Shown here piece after piece: positions 31,788 to 40,782 of a stretch of DNA of 64,000 nt. Below the pieces are notes generated by a model. It was not told the DNA's origin, made no database searches, and worked only from the letters and a program-made list of their open reading frames with translations. The first letter of the stretch is position 1; each line of letters opens with the position of its first letter. A program made the translations under genes and the position numbers. This DNA is from Streptomyces sp. 11x1 (GTDB taxonomy: Bacteria > Actinomycetota > Actinomycetes > Streptomycetales > Streptomycetaceae). Where the stretch lies: assembly GCF_032598905.1 (NCBI RefSeq), contig NZ_CP122458.1:6597001-6661000 (forward strand), read 5' to 3'.

Positions 31788-32819
31788 ATGTACGGCGGTA
31801 GGGGGGCCGGGGTTCGGGCATGCGGGGCGGTGATGGGGGTGGCGTTACTGCTCGCCGGCTGTTCCGGGGGAGAGGACGGGGACGACGGCGACGGCGGGAA
31901 GGACCGGGCCTCCGGTTCCGGCATCACCCAACAGCCCAACGGCACGGACCCGTTCTGGGTCAACCCGGAGGGGAACGCGGCGGCGCAGGTCGCCGCCTAC
32001 GAGAAGGCCGGCAAGGACAAGGACGCCAAGCTGATCCGCAGGATCGCCGAGCAGCCGACCGGCGAGTGGATCGGCCCGGAGAACCCGGAGCGGGAGGCCA
32101 AGGGCTTCACCGTCGCCGCGGAGGAGGCCGACCGGGACGCCGTGCTCGTCCTCTACAACATCCCGCACCGCGACTGCGGCCAGTACTCCGGCGGGGGCGC
32201 CGCCGACGGCGACGCCTACCGGGCGTGGATCGACGGCGTGGCCCGGGGCATCGGGGACCGCCCGGCCACGATCGTGCTGGAGCCGGACGCGGTGCTGCAC
32301 GTGGTCGACGGCTGTACGCCGGAGGAGTTCCACGAGGAGCGGTACGACCTGCTGAAGGGCGCGATCGAGACGCTGGGCGGACTGAAGAACACGAAGGTGT
32401 ACCTGGACGCGGGCAACGCGGGCTGGGGCGACCCCGAGCAGATCTACGACCCCCTCAAGTGGGCCGGTGTCGAACAGGCCGACGGCTTCGCCGTCAACGT
32501 CTCGAACTTCTACACCACCGAGGACTCCATCGAGTACGGCAGGCAACTCTCCGCGAAGATCGGGGACAAGCCCTTCGTCATCGACACCAGCCGCAACGGC
32601 AACGGCCCCTGGAACGAGGGCGACGAGGACGAGCGCTGGTGCAATCCGCCGGGGCGGGCCCTCGGGGAGACCCCGACGACGAAGACCGCGGACCCTCTCG
32701 TGGACGCGTACCTCTGGGTCAAGCGCCCGGGGGAGTCGGACGGGGAGTGCAAGGGCGGGCCCAAGGCGGGCGAGTGGTGGCCGGAGTACGCGCTGGATCT
32801 GGCGAAGGCGTCCGACTGA
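31788..32819 (+). CDS. cslZ: GH6 family endoglucanase-like lipoprotein (CslZ-type)
   Basis: 343 residues from ATG 31788, with GGGGGAG upstream. A lipobox LLAGC (Cys25) implies attachment to the outer face of the membrane. The GH6 barrel is recognisable: VLVLYNIPHRDCGQYSGGG (Asp129), RPATIVLEPDAVLHV (Glu165, Asp167), KVYLDAGNAGWGDP, AVNVSNFYTTED, FVIDTSRNGNGPW and EDERWCNPPGRALG. It lies next to glxA-cslA, as does the endoglucanase CslZ of S. lividans/S. coelicolor. It probably trims the beta-glucan made by CslA at hyphal tips. Here it is convergent with glxA. Confidence 0.85.
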   Translation: MYGGRGAGVRACGAVMGVALLLAGCSGGEDGDDGDGGKDRASGSGITQQPNGTDPFWVNPEGNAAAQVAAYEKAGKDKDAKLIRRIAEQPTGEWIGPENPEREAKGFTVAAEEADRDAVLVLYNIPHRDCGQYSGGGAADGDAYRAWIDGVARGIGDRPATIVLEPDAVLHVVDGCTPEEFHEERYDLLKGAIETLGGLKNTKVYLDAGNAGWGDPEQIYDPLKWAGVEQADGFAVNVSNFYTTEDSIEYGRQLSAKIGDKPFVIDTSRNGNGPWNEGDEDERWCNPPGRALGETPTTKTADPLVDAYLWVKRPGESDGECKGGPKAGEWWPEYALDLAKASD

Positions 32820-32880
32820 CGGTCGGCACGCCCCACGGGGTGGGCTGCGGTTGTTCGGGCGACTCCGGGCGGGGTGTGGT

Positions 32881-32970
32881 TGCTCGCGCAGCTCCCCCCG
32901 CCCCTGAAAGCGAAAAGCACGGGCCGCAGCCCGTGCTTTTCAGGGGCGCGGGGAACTGCGCGACCAGCCC
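32881..32970. terminator. Long bidirectional hairpin between cslZ and glxA, built from two inverted repeat copies
   Basis: The centre is a perfect 12-base stem (AAAAGCACGGGC/GCCCGTGCTTTT, loop CGCA, 32913-32940). The outer arms are two copies of the dispersed repeat in opposite orientation (CGCGCAGCTCCCCCCGCCCCTG and CAGGGGCGCGGGGAACTGCGCG, shown in part). Together they fold over about 90 bases between two convergent genes, an ideal bidirectional terminator. Confidence 0.8.
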
Positions 32971-33011
32971 CCACGCACCCGCACCCGAAAACGGCGAAAC
33001 CCAGCGGAGCG

Positions 33012-34949
33012 CTACGGCACCTTCACCCACCGAGCCTTGCTCGGCACCCCCGCGTCATCCGTGACGAACAGCATGTACCAGCCCGACTGCACCAGATTCC
33101 GGTTCTTCGGCACGGTCACCGTGATCTCGTCCCCGGTCACCTCGAAGTCCACCTCGATCGACTTCTGGTCCACATCGGTCACATGCGTCGACGCGCTGGG
33201 CCGGATCAACCGCGCCGACTCGATCGACGACCCGTGCCGCGTCCCGAATGTCGCCTTCCCGCCGCGCGCCGCCGTCTTCGGTCCACCCGTCAATGTCGGC
33301 CGGGCGTCCTGGAAGAGGTACGGCGGCGTGTAGATCTCGATCCGCTGTTCGAACTCTCCCGGCTTGGTGTTGGCCTTGTCGGCGTACAGGGAGTCGGATC
33401 CGAAGAAGACGACACGTCCGTCCGGCAGCAGGATCGACCCGGAGTGGTAGTTCCGGCCCACCAGCGGGTCGGCGACCCGTCGCATCTGGCCCGTCCGCGC
33501 GTCGTACAGCCGCGCTTCGAGGATGTTGGAGTCGCCGCGCCCCCGGTAGTCCTCCGAGCCGCCGGAGATGAGGACGGTGTCGTCGGGCAGGATCGAGGCC
33601 TGCGGGTACCGCGTGCCCTTCGCCAGCCGCGGCCCGTCCACGAACCGCGGCCGGTCGTCCAGCAGATCGATCACCCGGGTCCGCTTGCTGGACCGCTCCG
33701 ACTCACCGACCCCGCCCCCGCCGATGACCATGTACCTCTCGTCCTGCGCCGGGGGCAGCAGCACGGTCCCGGCGGTCTCCAGCAGCTTGCTGTCGCTCAT
33801 CCCGGGGACCTTGGTGAACTTGTTGGTCTTCAGGTCCCAGATCCCGGGGTCGCGCCCGATGTCGTCCGGCCCGTACCCCGCGTTGGCGCCCGAGTAGAAC
33901 AGCTTGCCGTTCTGCATCAGGGAGATCGCCGGGTAGGTCGGGAACTGTTGTTCCTCCTTCGTGTAGGTCCACTTCTTCGTTCCGGGGTCGTAGATCTCGT
34001 TCTTGCCCGGGACCAGCTGTCCGATCTCGTCGAGGCCGGACAGCGACAGCACGGTGCCGTCCGACAGGGTCGTCAGCGTGGGGTACCAGCGTGCCTCGTT
34101 CATCGGGTCGACCTTGATGTACTTCTCGGCGACCGGATCGAACTCGTAGGCGTCCTTGATCCCCTGGAAGTCCTTCTTGTCGAGGGCGAGTTTCTGCGCG
34201 ATGCCGTACGTGTTCCGCGCGTCCTCGCCCGTCAGTCCGACGACCTTGTAGTTGTCCTCCGTCCCCGTCTCGTACCGCTTGCCGCTGCGCTCGGCCTCGA
34301 CGTAGGCGCGGGCGATCCCCGGTTCGTTGCCGGTGAACTTGCCCGTGTCCGGATCGAAGGTCTTGACGGCCTTCTTCAGCTCGACGGTGTCCTTGAGGAC
34401 GAAGGTCTTGCCGTTCGCCTTGCCGACGAACCGGGTCCCCGCCTTCAGCCTCATCCCCTTGTCGGGATTCTCGTTGTGGATGATCATCAGGCCGCCGGCC
34501 TTGGTGACATCGCCCTTCAGCTTCTCGTAGCGCTTGGTGCCGCCCGCGATCAGCAGATTGCCGTTGGACAGCTGGGTGTGACCCGTGCAGAACAGGTCGG
34601 CCGGGGTCGGCACCCGCTTGATCGTCTGCTTGACCGGGTCCCAGACACGGGTGTCGAACTTCTTCTTGTCGAAGTTCTCGGCGTCGTTGCCCGAGCCGGC
34701 GATCAGCAGGATCTTGCCGGTGTGCAACAGGGCGGCGTGGATGGTGTTCTGACGGTACTTCTCCGGGAACTCCACGATCTGCCAGTGCCCGTTGTCGGCC
34801 TTGTACTCGGGTCTGTTGATCTTGTACTCGTGGTACTTCTCGGTACTGAAGCGGTACACCCACGGCCCGTTCATCCCGGCGAGCGCGAGGACCACCGCCG
34901 CGCCGATCGCGAGGCGACGGGCACGGCGGCGGCCTGCACGGTCCTTCAT
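33012..34949 (-). CDS. glxA: Copper radical oxidase GlxA (galactose-oxidase-like)
   Basis: 645 residues from ATG 34949, overlapping the cslA stop by four bases (ATGA), so translation is coupled. An N-terminal signal anchor (about 12-27) tethers it outside. Seven kelch-type blades follow. Active-site residues can be placed: Cys121 (LFCTGHTQL) that cross-links to Tyr289 in ARWYPT (Trp288 adjacent), Tyr501-His502 in GRNYHSGS, and His589 in STHVTD. The C-terminal domain is Ig-like (SGWYMLFVTDDAGVPS). GlxA oxidises a glycan made by CslA and is needed for tip growth and aerial development in S. lividans. Confidence 0.95.
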   Translation of the reverse strand: MKDRAGRRRARRLAIGAAVVLALAGMNGPWVYRFSTEKYHEYKINRPEYKADNGHWQIVEFPEKYRQNTIHAALLHTGKILLIAGSGNDAENFDKKKFDTRVWDPVKQTIKRVPTPADLFCTGHTQLSNGNLLIAGGTKRYEKLKGDVTKAGGLMIIHNENPDKGMRLKAGTRFVGKANGKTFVLKDTVELKKAVKTFDPDTGKFTGNEPGIARAYVEAERSGKRYETGTEDNYKVVGLTGEDARNTYGIAQKLALDKKDFQGIKDAYEFDPVAEKYIKVDPMNEARWYPTLTTLSDGTVLSLSGLDEIGQLVPGKNEIYDPGTKKWTYTKEEQQFPTYPAISLMQNGKLFYSGANAGYGPDDIGRDPGIWDLKTNKFTKVPGMSDSKLLETAGTVLLPPAQDERYMVIGGGGVGESERSSKRTRVIDLLDDRPRFVDGPRLAKGTRYPQASILPDDTVLISGGSEDYRGRGDSNILEARLYDARTGQMRRVADPLVGRNYHSGSILLPDGRVVFFGSDSLYADKANTKPGEFEQRIEIYTPPYLFQDARPTLTGGPKTAARGGKATFGTRHGSSIESARLIRPSASTHVTDVDQKSIEVDFEVTGDEITVTVPKNRNLVQSGWYMLFVTDDAGVPSKARWVKVP

Positions 34950-36943
34950 TCCTTACGTCCCCCAAGTCCGCCCAGGGCGATCTGCATGGTCTGGTCGCTA
35001 CTCCCGCCGCCCGACCCGGACGCCGCCCAGCTCGGCTTGTGCTGGGGAGCGTGCGGCGCGTGTGGGGCGTGCGGTGCGCGGGGTGGCGCGAACGGTGCGG
35101 GAGCCGCCTCGGGCGGCGCCACCATGGACCCCTGCAGTTCGGCCGCGGCGGCGGCCTTCTTCCGGTCCTGGCGCAGCATGTAGCGCCAGGCGAAGATGGG
35201 GAGGGCGGTGATCATCATGGCGAAGGTGGCCCAGATGATCATCGCTGGGTGCGCGTTGCCGAAGACGAACCCGGCGGCGATCGAGGCACCGAAGATGACG
35301 ATGAAGTACCAGTGGTACCGGAAGGTGCCGAACCACCGGTCCGGGCTCGCCGAGTCCCCCTTGGGCGTGACCACGAACTTGCTCTTGCGCCGCAGCGCCG
35401 AGTCGATCAGCGCCTTCGCGTAGAGCGGCGCGGACAGCGCGGACATCACCATGCCCGCCACACCGCCGGAGCCCTCCGGCTCGTGCGGGGAGACGTTGTG
35501 CCGGCGGTTCCAGACGTACAGGCCTATCTGGAGCGCGGAGGCGTTGCCGTAGAGCATCAGCCACACCACCGGGTCGATGTTCACGCCCGAGGCGCCGAGG
35601 CCCAGGAACAGGGCACAACTCAGCGCCGCCAGGATCCAGTTGAGCGCCGACATCGGGTAGAAGATGATCATCATCGTGTAGTTGAAGAGCTTGGTCGGCG
35701 GCAGTGAGTACCAGCCCTTCCAGTACTGCTTGAGGATCGTCTCGTACGTCCCGCGCGACCAGCGCATCTGCTGGGTGAAGAAGTCCGTCCAGGCGCTGGG
35801 CCCCTCACCGACCGCGAGGACGTCCGGGGTGTACACCGAACGCCACTTGCGGCCCGTCGCCGGGTTCTTGTGCCGGTGGATCTCGAAACCGGTGGCCATG
35901 TCCTCGGTGATCGAGTCGTACAGCCCGCCGATCTGCTTGAGGGCCTTGATCCGTACGGCGTTGGAGGTGCCGACGAACATGGGGGCCCCGTACTTGTTGC
36001 CGGCGCGCTGGATCAGCGCGTGGAACAGGAACTGCTGGGACTCGGCGGCCTTGGTGACGAAGTTGTCGTAGTTGCCGTACACCTGCGGGCCGATGACGAA
36101 GCCGATGTCCGGGTCCCTGAAGAAACCGAGCATCCGCTCCAGGTAGTTGGGCAGCGGGATGTGGTCGGTGTCGACCGAGGCGAAGAAGTCGTAGTCGTCG
36201 CCGTGCGCGTCGAGCCAGGCGTTGTAGTTGCCGTGCTTGGTCTTGGCGCGGTGCGGTCCCTTGGGCTGGTTCCACTTCGCGATGCCCTTGCGGGAGAAGT
36301 GGTGCACGCCCAGGCGTGCGCAGACCGCCTTCACATCCGGGTCGTCGCCCTCGTCGAGCAGCCACACGTGCAGCAGTCCGCGGTGGCGCAGCCGCACCGC
36401 GGCCTCCAGGGTCTTCGTCACCATCTCCAGCGGCTCCTTGCCGGGCACGAAGGAGGTGAGGAAGGCGACTCGGGTGCCGGTCTCGGGCACCACCGGGATC
36501 GGGTCGCGGGCGACCAGGGTGGCGTGCGCGTTCGACAGCACGTTCATGCAGCGGAAGAACTCGATCAGGCCGATCGAGATCAGCATGACCAGGTCGAGGG
36601 CGGGCAGGAACTCGTACTCGACGTAGTCGCGCTTGGTCCAGTGCTCCTGCTGCAGCAGCCAGGCCAGCAGGACCAGGGAGAGCAGCGGCGCGGCGGCCAG
36701 CATCAGGGCGACCCTGAGGCGGTGCGGCTCCTGGGAGATCAGCGACCGGTACTGCACCTTGTAGGGCTTGGTCGGGTCGGGTTGGGTGAGCGGGCCGGCG
36801 AGGCGGCTGTAGTGCTCGTAGTCGTATCTCGGAAGTGCCTTCCTGAGCTTGCGCAGGGCTCCGGTGCGGTGTGACGGCACCTTGAGCCGGGTCGTATCGG
36901 ATGGGTCGTGGTTGTGCCGGGCGCCCGTCGGCGTCGACGTCAT
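34946..36943 (-). CDS. cslA: Cellulose synthase-like glycosyltransferase CslA
   Basis: 665 residues from ATG 36943. Family 2 glycosyltransferase motifs: LLDEGDD (about 195-201), SVDTDH (DxD, 258-260), ITEDM (TED, catalytic base, 346-348) and QQMRW (QxxRW, 391-395). Membrane helices lie at about 78-98, 115-131 and then several after 415. The C-terminal tail is Ala/Pro/His-rich (APHAPHAPHAP). It polymerises a beta-glycan at the hyphal tip and secretes it through its own channel. The N-terminus is cytosolic and basic. glxA is coupled downstream. The promoter should lie in 36944-37422. Confidence 0.95.
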   Translation of the reverse strand: MTSTPTGARHNHDPSDTTRLKVPSHRTGALRKLRKALPRYDYEHYSRLAGPLTQPDPTKPYKVQYRSLISQEPHRLRVALMLAAAPLLSLVLLAWLLQQEHWTKRDYVEYEFLPALDLVMLISIGLIEFFRCMNVLSNAHATLVARDPIPVVPETGTRVAFLTSFVPGKEPLEMVTKTLEAAVRLRHRGLLHVWLLDEGDDPDVKAVCARLGVHHFSRKGIAKWNQPKGPHRAKTKHGNYNAWLDAHGDDYDFFASVDTDHIPLPNYLERMLGFFRDPDIGFVIGPQVYGNYDNFVTKAAESQQFLFHALIQRAGNKYGAPMFVGTSNAVRIKALKQIGGLYDSITEDMATGFEIHRHKNPATGRKWRSVYTPDVLAVGEGPSAWTDFFTQQMRWSRGTYETILKQYWKGWYSLPPTKLFNYTMMIIFYPMSALNWILAALSCALFLGLGASGVNIDPVVWLMLYGNASALQIGLYVWNRRHNVSPHEPEGSGGVAGMVMSALSAPLYAKALIDSALRRKSKFVVTPKGDSASPDRWFGTFRYHWYFIVIFGASIAAGFVFGNAHPAMIIWATFAMMITALPIFAWRYMLRQDRKKAAAAAELQGSMVAPPEAAPAPFAPPRAPHAPHAPHAPQHKPSWAASGSGGGSSDQTMQIALGGLGGRKE

Positions 36944-37422
36944 GAGTCATCCCCCCCGCACACACGTCGAGTGTGTGTTCGTCGGTCTTTCGTCCGAATC
37001 GGTCCCCCTCGACCGTTACGGACGCATCAGTGGGTTATCGTCACCATGTGATCTACACCATGGAGACACGGGACGAAGACCATCCGGTTGCATTGATGCC
37101 CCCTCGGCATCTTTTGTGCCTGAGCGCGTACGGTGCGCACCTCGTCGAGGGCCCCAGATCCCCATCCCAGGGCGCAAAGCGCCCAAGGCTCCCCAACCGC
37201 CATGTATCCGCAGTCTCTTACGGCCCAGGGTTCTATGGTGTTCATCTTGATCGCAAGGTGCGAAACACGGCGTTTACCGGTCATACGCGGACATGGGTGC
37301 ATTGATGGAGAATCTGTAGGGAGTGGGAGGGGAGTGCGAGGGGGGCGAGGGGAGCGCCCGGGGTGATGCGCACATGCGGAGAGGCCCCTCGCGATTCACT
37401 CGCGAGGGGCCTCTCCGGTCTG
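36944..37422. other. Intergenic region upstream of cslA
   Basis: A 480-base region with a lower GC level than its neighbours. No supported gene; a plus-strand frame from ATG 37060 is rejected for poor codon bias. It holds the promoter of cslA (minus strand) and the terminator of tRNA-Lys-1 (37381-37413). Confidence 0.5.
37381..37413 (-). terminator. Terminator of tRNA-Lys-1
   Basis: GAGGCCCCTCGCGA and TCGCGAGGGGCCTC form a perfect 14-base stem with a 5-base loop, 10 bases after the tRNA 3' end. Confidence 0.85.
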
Positions 37423-37496
37423 TGCGCCGCCAGGGACTCGAACCCCGGACCCGCTGATTAAGAGTCAGCTGCTCTAACCAACTGAGCTAGCGGCGC
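37423..37496 (-). tRNA. tRNA-Lys (anticodon CTT), copy 1
   Basis: The minus strand folds as a standard cloverleaf: acceptor GCGCCGC pairs with GCGGCGC, discriminator A, D-arm with AGTTGGTTAG, anticodon arm GCTGA-CTCTTAA-TCAGC with CTT, and T-arm with GTTCGAGTCC. CCA is not encoded. Two identical genes occur at 45666 and 60139. Confidence 0.97.
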
Positions 37497-37687
37497 GCGA
37501 GAAGAACTTTACCGGAGGGGCGGGGGTGCTCCCGACCACGCGCGCTCCGGCTGAACGGCCGGGGGCGTCGTCCGCGGCGGCCGGGTACATCATTTGGACC
37601 GTCAACATGCGACACGGGAGGACAGTTGCGAAACTGACGGGCGTGCAGAAGCGTGGAATTCTTCGGTCGGTTCGCGAGGGGAATCGT

Positions 37688-39439
37688 ATGGGGACTCCGG
37701 TATTCGAGGAGGTCGATCCGGGAGCCGATTGCGAATGCCCCGGCTGTGTCCACTGGCGGCGGGTCATGCCGTACTCGACCCGGTACGCCCATCTCAGTCA
37801 TCCGGCGGCCAGGACCGCCCGGAGCGCCCTCGTCGTGGCCACCGCCGCCGGTGCCGCACTCGGCGCGGGGCATGCTGTGCCGGCGGTCGCGGCGGTCCAC
37901 GGCCCGACCGTCCCCGCTGCCGTTCCCGAAGGTGAGGACCCGAAGACCCCGCAGGGGAAGAAGGCGCCGCTGCACGGCCCCGGCGGGCGTCCGACGGGCG
38001 GGGGCAAGCCGCTGAAGGGGGTGAGGACACCGCCCACCACACGCGCCGAGATCATCGAGCGGGCCAAGAAGTGGATCGCGGACGAGGTGCCGTACAGCAT
38101 GCGCGAGTACTGGTCCGACGGATATCGCCAGGACTGCTCGGGGTTCGTTTCCATGGCCTGGAACCTCCCCGGAAACGAATGGACGGGCAGCCTCGACAAG
38201 TTCGCGCAGCGGATTTCCAAGGACCGGCTGGAACCCGGCGACATTCTGCTCTTCCACAATCCGAAGGACCCGCAGCAGGGCTCGCACGTCGTGATCTTCG
38301 GCGGCTGGACGGACCGTGCGCGGACCCAATACATCGCCTACGAGTCGGCCCGCCCGTACGCCCGCAGGCAGGCCACGCCGTACGGGTACTGGAACAACGC
38401 GACCCGCTATGTGCCGTACCGCTACAAGGGGTTGGTCCCCGACGGCGCGGGTTCTCCGGACGACGAGACGGACGGCACGAACGGCTCCGGCGGCTCCGGC
38501 GGCTCCACCGGCGGCGGTTCCGCCAGCGGCTCTGGCGGCATCGAGGGCGTGGGCGCCGGCGCACCCGCCGCCCCGGGGGGCGAGCCCGGCGCGAAGGGGG
38601 CCGCCGGGCCGTCCGCCGGGGATCGCTTCCCCGGCGCCGCCGCCTTCGGGCCCGGCGCGCGGAACAAGCACGTCGCCCGGCTGGGGCAGATGCTGGTGGC
38701 ACGCGGCGGGGCCCGTTTCTACACCGGTGGCCCGGGACCGATCTGGTCGGACAGCGACCGCAGGGCCACCCGGGCGTTCCAGCGGGCGCAGGGCTGGTCC
38801 GGCCGGCACGCCGACGGGATTCCGGGGCCGCTGACCTGGTCGTACCTGGTCACCGGGAGGGGCAGGGACATCCCGCCGGCGCCGGCCGGAAGCCCCGGCC
38901 CCCAGGGCGCACCGGCCGGCCGGCCCAGGCCCCCCGTGGTGCACCGCCCGACGGGGAGTCCGGGAGCACCGGACAGGCCGGGCCCGTCCGCCAGGCCCGG
39001 CTCACCCCACAAGCCCGGCTCCCTCCACGATCCCGGCTCACCCCTCCGACCCGGCTCACCTCTCAAGCCCGGGTCGTCCGTGAGGCCCGGGTCGAGCCTC
39101 GGGCCCGGCTCGTCCACCATGCCCGGCTCGTCCGGGGTGCCCGTCGAGTCCGGTGCCCCGGACACCGTGGGCACCCCCCTGACACCCGCCTCGCACGGTG
39201 TCCGCGGCTATCCGGGGCGCGGCATGTTCCGGCCGGGCGCGGACAACGCGTTCGTCACGCGGCTGGGGAAGCGGCTGGTCGAGAAGGGGTTCGGCAAGTA
39301 CTACACCTCGGGTCCGGGGCCGCGTTGGGGCGAGTCGGACCGGCGGAACGTGGAGGCGTTCCAGCGCGCCCAGGGGTGGCGGGGCGGCGCGGCGGACGGC
39401 TACCCGGGTCCGGAGACCTGGCGCCGCCTGTTCTCCTGA
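37688..39439 (+). CDS. NlpC/P60 cell-wall hydrolase with two peptidoglycan-binding repeats
   Basis: 583 residues from ATG 37688. An N-terminal DCECPGCVHWRR (Cys15, 17, 20) precedes a signal-like hydrophobic segment (about 44-70). The NlpC/P60 domain (about 118-235) has catalytic Cys150 (RQDCSGFVSMAW) and His200 (GSHVVIFGG). A Gly/Ser linker and a first peptidoglycan-binding repeat (RNKHVARLGQMLVARG...AFQRAQGWSG) follow, then a long repeated PGSP/PGSS linker and a second such repeat (ending AQGWRGGAADGYPGPETW). It cleaves peptide stems of peptidoglycan. It lies beside cslA-glxA and could remodel the tip wall for the glycan to pass. Confidence 0.85.
   Translation: MGTPVFEEVDPGADCECPGCVHWRRVMPYSTRYAHLSHPAARTARSALVVATAAGAALGAGHAVPAVAAVHGPTVPAAVPEGEDPKTPQGKKAPLHGPGGRPTGGGKPLKGVRTPPTTRAEIIERAKKWIADEVPYSMREYWSDGYRQDCSGFVSMAWNLPGNEWTGSLDKFAQRISKDRLEPGDILLFHNPKDPQQGSHVVIFGGWTDRARTQYIAYESARPYARRQATPYGYWNNATRYVPYRYKGLVPDGAGSPDDETDGTNGSGGSGGSTGGGSASGSGGIEGVGAGAPAAPGGEPGAKGAAGPSAGDRFPGAAAFGPGARNKHVARLGQMLVARGGARFYTGGPGPIWSDSDRRATRAFQRAQGWSGRHADGIPGPLTWSYLVTGRGRDIPPAPAGSPGPQGAPAGRPRPPVVHRPTGSPGAPDRPGPSARPGSPHKPGSLHDPGSPLRPGSPLKPGSSVRPGSSLGPGSSTMPGSSGVPVESGAPDTVGTPLTPASHGVRGYPGRGMFRPGADNAFVTRLGKRLVEKGFGKYYTSGPGPRWGESDRRNVEAFQRAQGWRGGAADGYPGPETWRRLFS
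38990..39140 (+). repeat. PGS-repeat linker coding region
   Basis: Around ten imperfect units of CCCGGCTC(A/C/G) with 9-15-base spacing encode PGS(P/S/L) repeats between the two peptidoglycan-binding domains. They give a long flexible, Pro-rich spacer. Confidence 0.7.
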
Positions 39440-39540
39440 CCCTCGTTCCAGCCCCCTCACCCCTCGCCTCTCACCCCTCGCCCTTTCCCCCTCACCGACT
39501 CTCACCACGGTTCTTCCTGCGCGGAGGCATGGAGGCACGT

Positions 39541-40686
39541 ATGAGTACGACCACCTCACACACCCCGGAGCCCGAGGGGGCCGCGCGGCCCGCCCGGCTC
39601 ATCCAGAACGAGACGACCACCGAGATCCCCGTCCACCTGCTGTTCCGCGACGACCCCGCCCCGGTCTCCGTACCGGTCACCCCCGCCGTCGTGGGCCGTC
39701 GGCGCGGCACCGGTGAGCAGCCGAGGGCGCGGCAGGGGCCCGCGTCCATGAAGCCGCGTCCCACCGTCGAGGTCGACCCCGAACTGGCCGAGCGCCCGGC
39801 GCGGGTGGTGCCCGGGACGGTCGGAGTGCTGGGCGGGGCGTGCGGGATGGCCGGGTGCGTGCTCACCTCCTGGTGGGCCGGGGTGCTGCCGGGCCTCGCG
39901 GTACGGGCGCTCGGGCTGCCGGCCGCGTACGCGGGCGCCGGGCTCGGGCCGGCGCAGTGGGCCGCGTACGCGGGGGCCGGGGCGCTGACGATGTTCGGCT
40001 TCGGCGGGCTGGCCCGGGGACGGACCGGACGGGCCTGGGTGCTGGGGCTGTTCGGCCGGTACCGGGGGACGGTCCGCCGCACCGGACTGCTCTGGGTGAA
40101 CCCGCTCGTGCTGCGCCGTCGCGTCGACGTACGGCTGCGGCACTGGCGGAGCGAGCCGATGGCGGCCGTCGACGCGAACGGGGTGGCGCTGTGGGTCGTC
40201 GTTCTCGTGGCGTGGCGGGTCAGGGACACCGCGCGGGCCCTGCTCGGGATCGAGGACCACGAGCGGTATCTGCGCGAGTGCGTGGAGGCGGCGGTCTCCC
40301 GGGTGCTGTCGCAGTTGCCGGCGGACGTGGCGCCGGGCGCGCTGGTGCGGGACTCGACGCTGCGCAACACGGAGGCGGTGGGGGAGGCGCTGACCCGGCT
40401 GGTGGCGGCGGACACGGCGCCGGTCGGGATGGAGGTGTTCTCGGTCCAGCCGGTCCGGATCGAGTACGCGCCCGAGGTGGCTGCCGTGATGCAGCGCCGC
40501 CGGATCGCCGCGCTCGACGCCCAGCACCGGGACACCGTTCTCACCTCGGTCGTCGACTCCGTCGAGGACACGGTGACCCGGCTGACCGTACGCGGTCTGG
40601 TCGAACTCGACGACTACGAGCGCAAGGCGCTGGTGAAGGACCTGACGGTGGCGTTCTATACAGGGCGCCGCGAAGTGTCCCCGTGA
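39541..40686 (+). CDS. SPFH / Band 7 domain protein
   Basis: 381 residues from ATG 39541; GGAGG lies 5 bases before it. A disordered N-terminus (about 1-85), two or three hydrophobic segments (about 88-150), then the SPFH core: WVNPLVLRRRVDVRLRHWRSEPMAAVDANGVALWVVVLVAWRV, which is the usual stomatin-like beta-start, and EAVGEALTRLVAADTAPVGMEVFSVQPVRIEYAPEVAAVM. The coiled-coil tail is short. SPFH proteins organise membrane microdomains. It follows the P60 gene by about 100 bases. A role at the hyphal tip is plausible but only positional. Confidence 0.8.
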   Translation: MSTTTSHTPEPEGAARPARLIQNETTTEIPVHLLFRDDPAPVSVPVTPAVVGRRRGTGEQPRARQGPASMKPRPTVEVDPELAERPARVVPGTVGVLGGACGMAGCVLTSWWAGVLPGLAVRALGLPAAYAGAGLGPAQWAAYAGAGALTMFGFGGLARGRTGRAWVLGLFGRYRGTVRRTGLLWVNPLVLRRRVDVRLRHWRSEPMAAVDANGVALWVVVLVAWRVRDTARALLGIEDHERYLRECVEAAVSRVLSQLPADVAPGALVRDSTLRNTEAVGEALTRLVAADTAPVGMEVFSVQPVRIEYAPEVAAVMQRRRIAALDAQHRDTVLTSVVDSVEDTVTRLTVRGLVELDDYERKALVKDLTVAFYTGRREVSP

Positions 40687-40696
40687 GCCCGGGAAT

Positions 40697-40748
40697 TGGT
40701 ATGGACATGTTCAATCCGCACGCATAATCTGGGACTTGGTCTAGACCT
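40697..40748 (+). promoter_or_regulatory. Chitin-type regulatory region with DasR-like site before the LPMO gene
   Basis: TGGTCTAGACCT (40737-40748) contains the palindromic core GGTCTAGACC of DasR (dre) sites. A second, 9/12-matching copy TGGTATGGACAT lies at 40697-40708, so the pair forms a 12-base direct repeat as in Streptomyces chitinase promoters. CATAAT (40723-40728) between them is a likely -10 box. This predicts induction by chitin-derived aminosugars. Confidence 0.75.
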
Positions 40749-40782
40749 GGAAACACCCCCACGTACTCCAGGGAGCGGCAGC

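Noticed and set aside
37060..37305. Plus-strand frame of 81 codons upstream of cslA
   Set aside because: Third-position GC is low and irregular compared with real genes here, no ribosome-binding site is seen, and the region is expected to be the cslA promoter.
37497..37687. c-di-AMP (ydaO-type) riboswitch before the P60 gene
   Set aside because: Streptomyces wall hydrolase genes often carry one, but the leader here is short and does not show the conserved elements.
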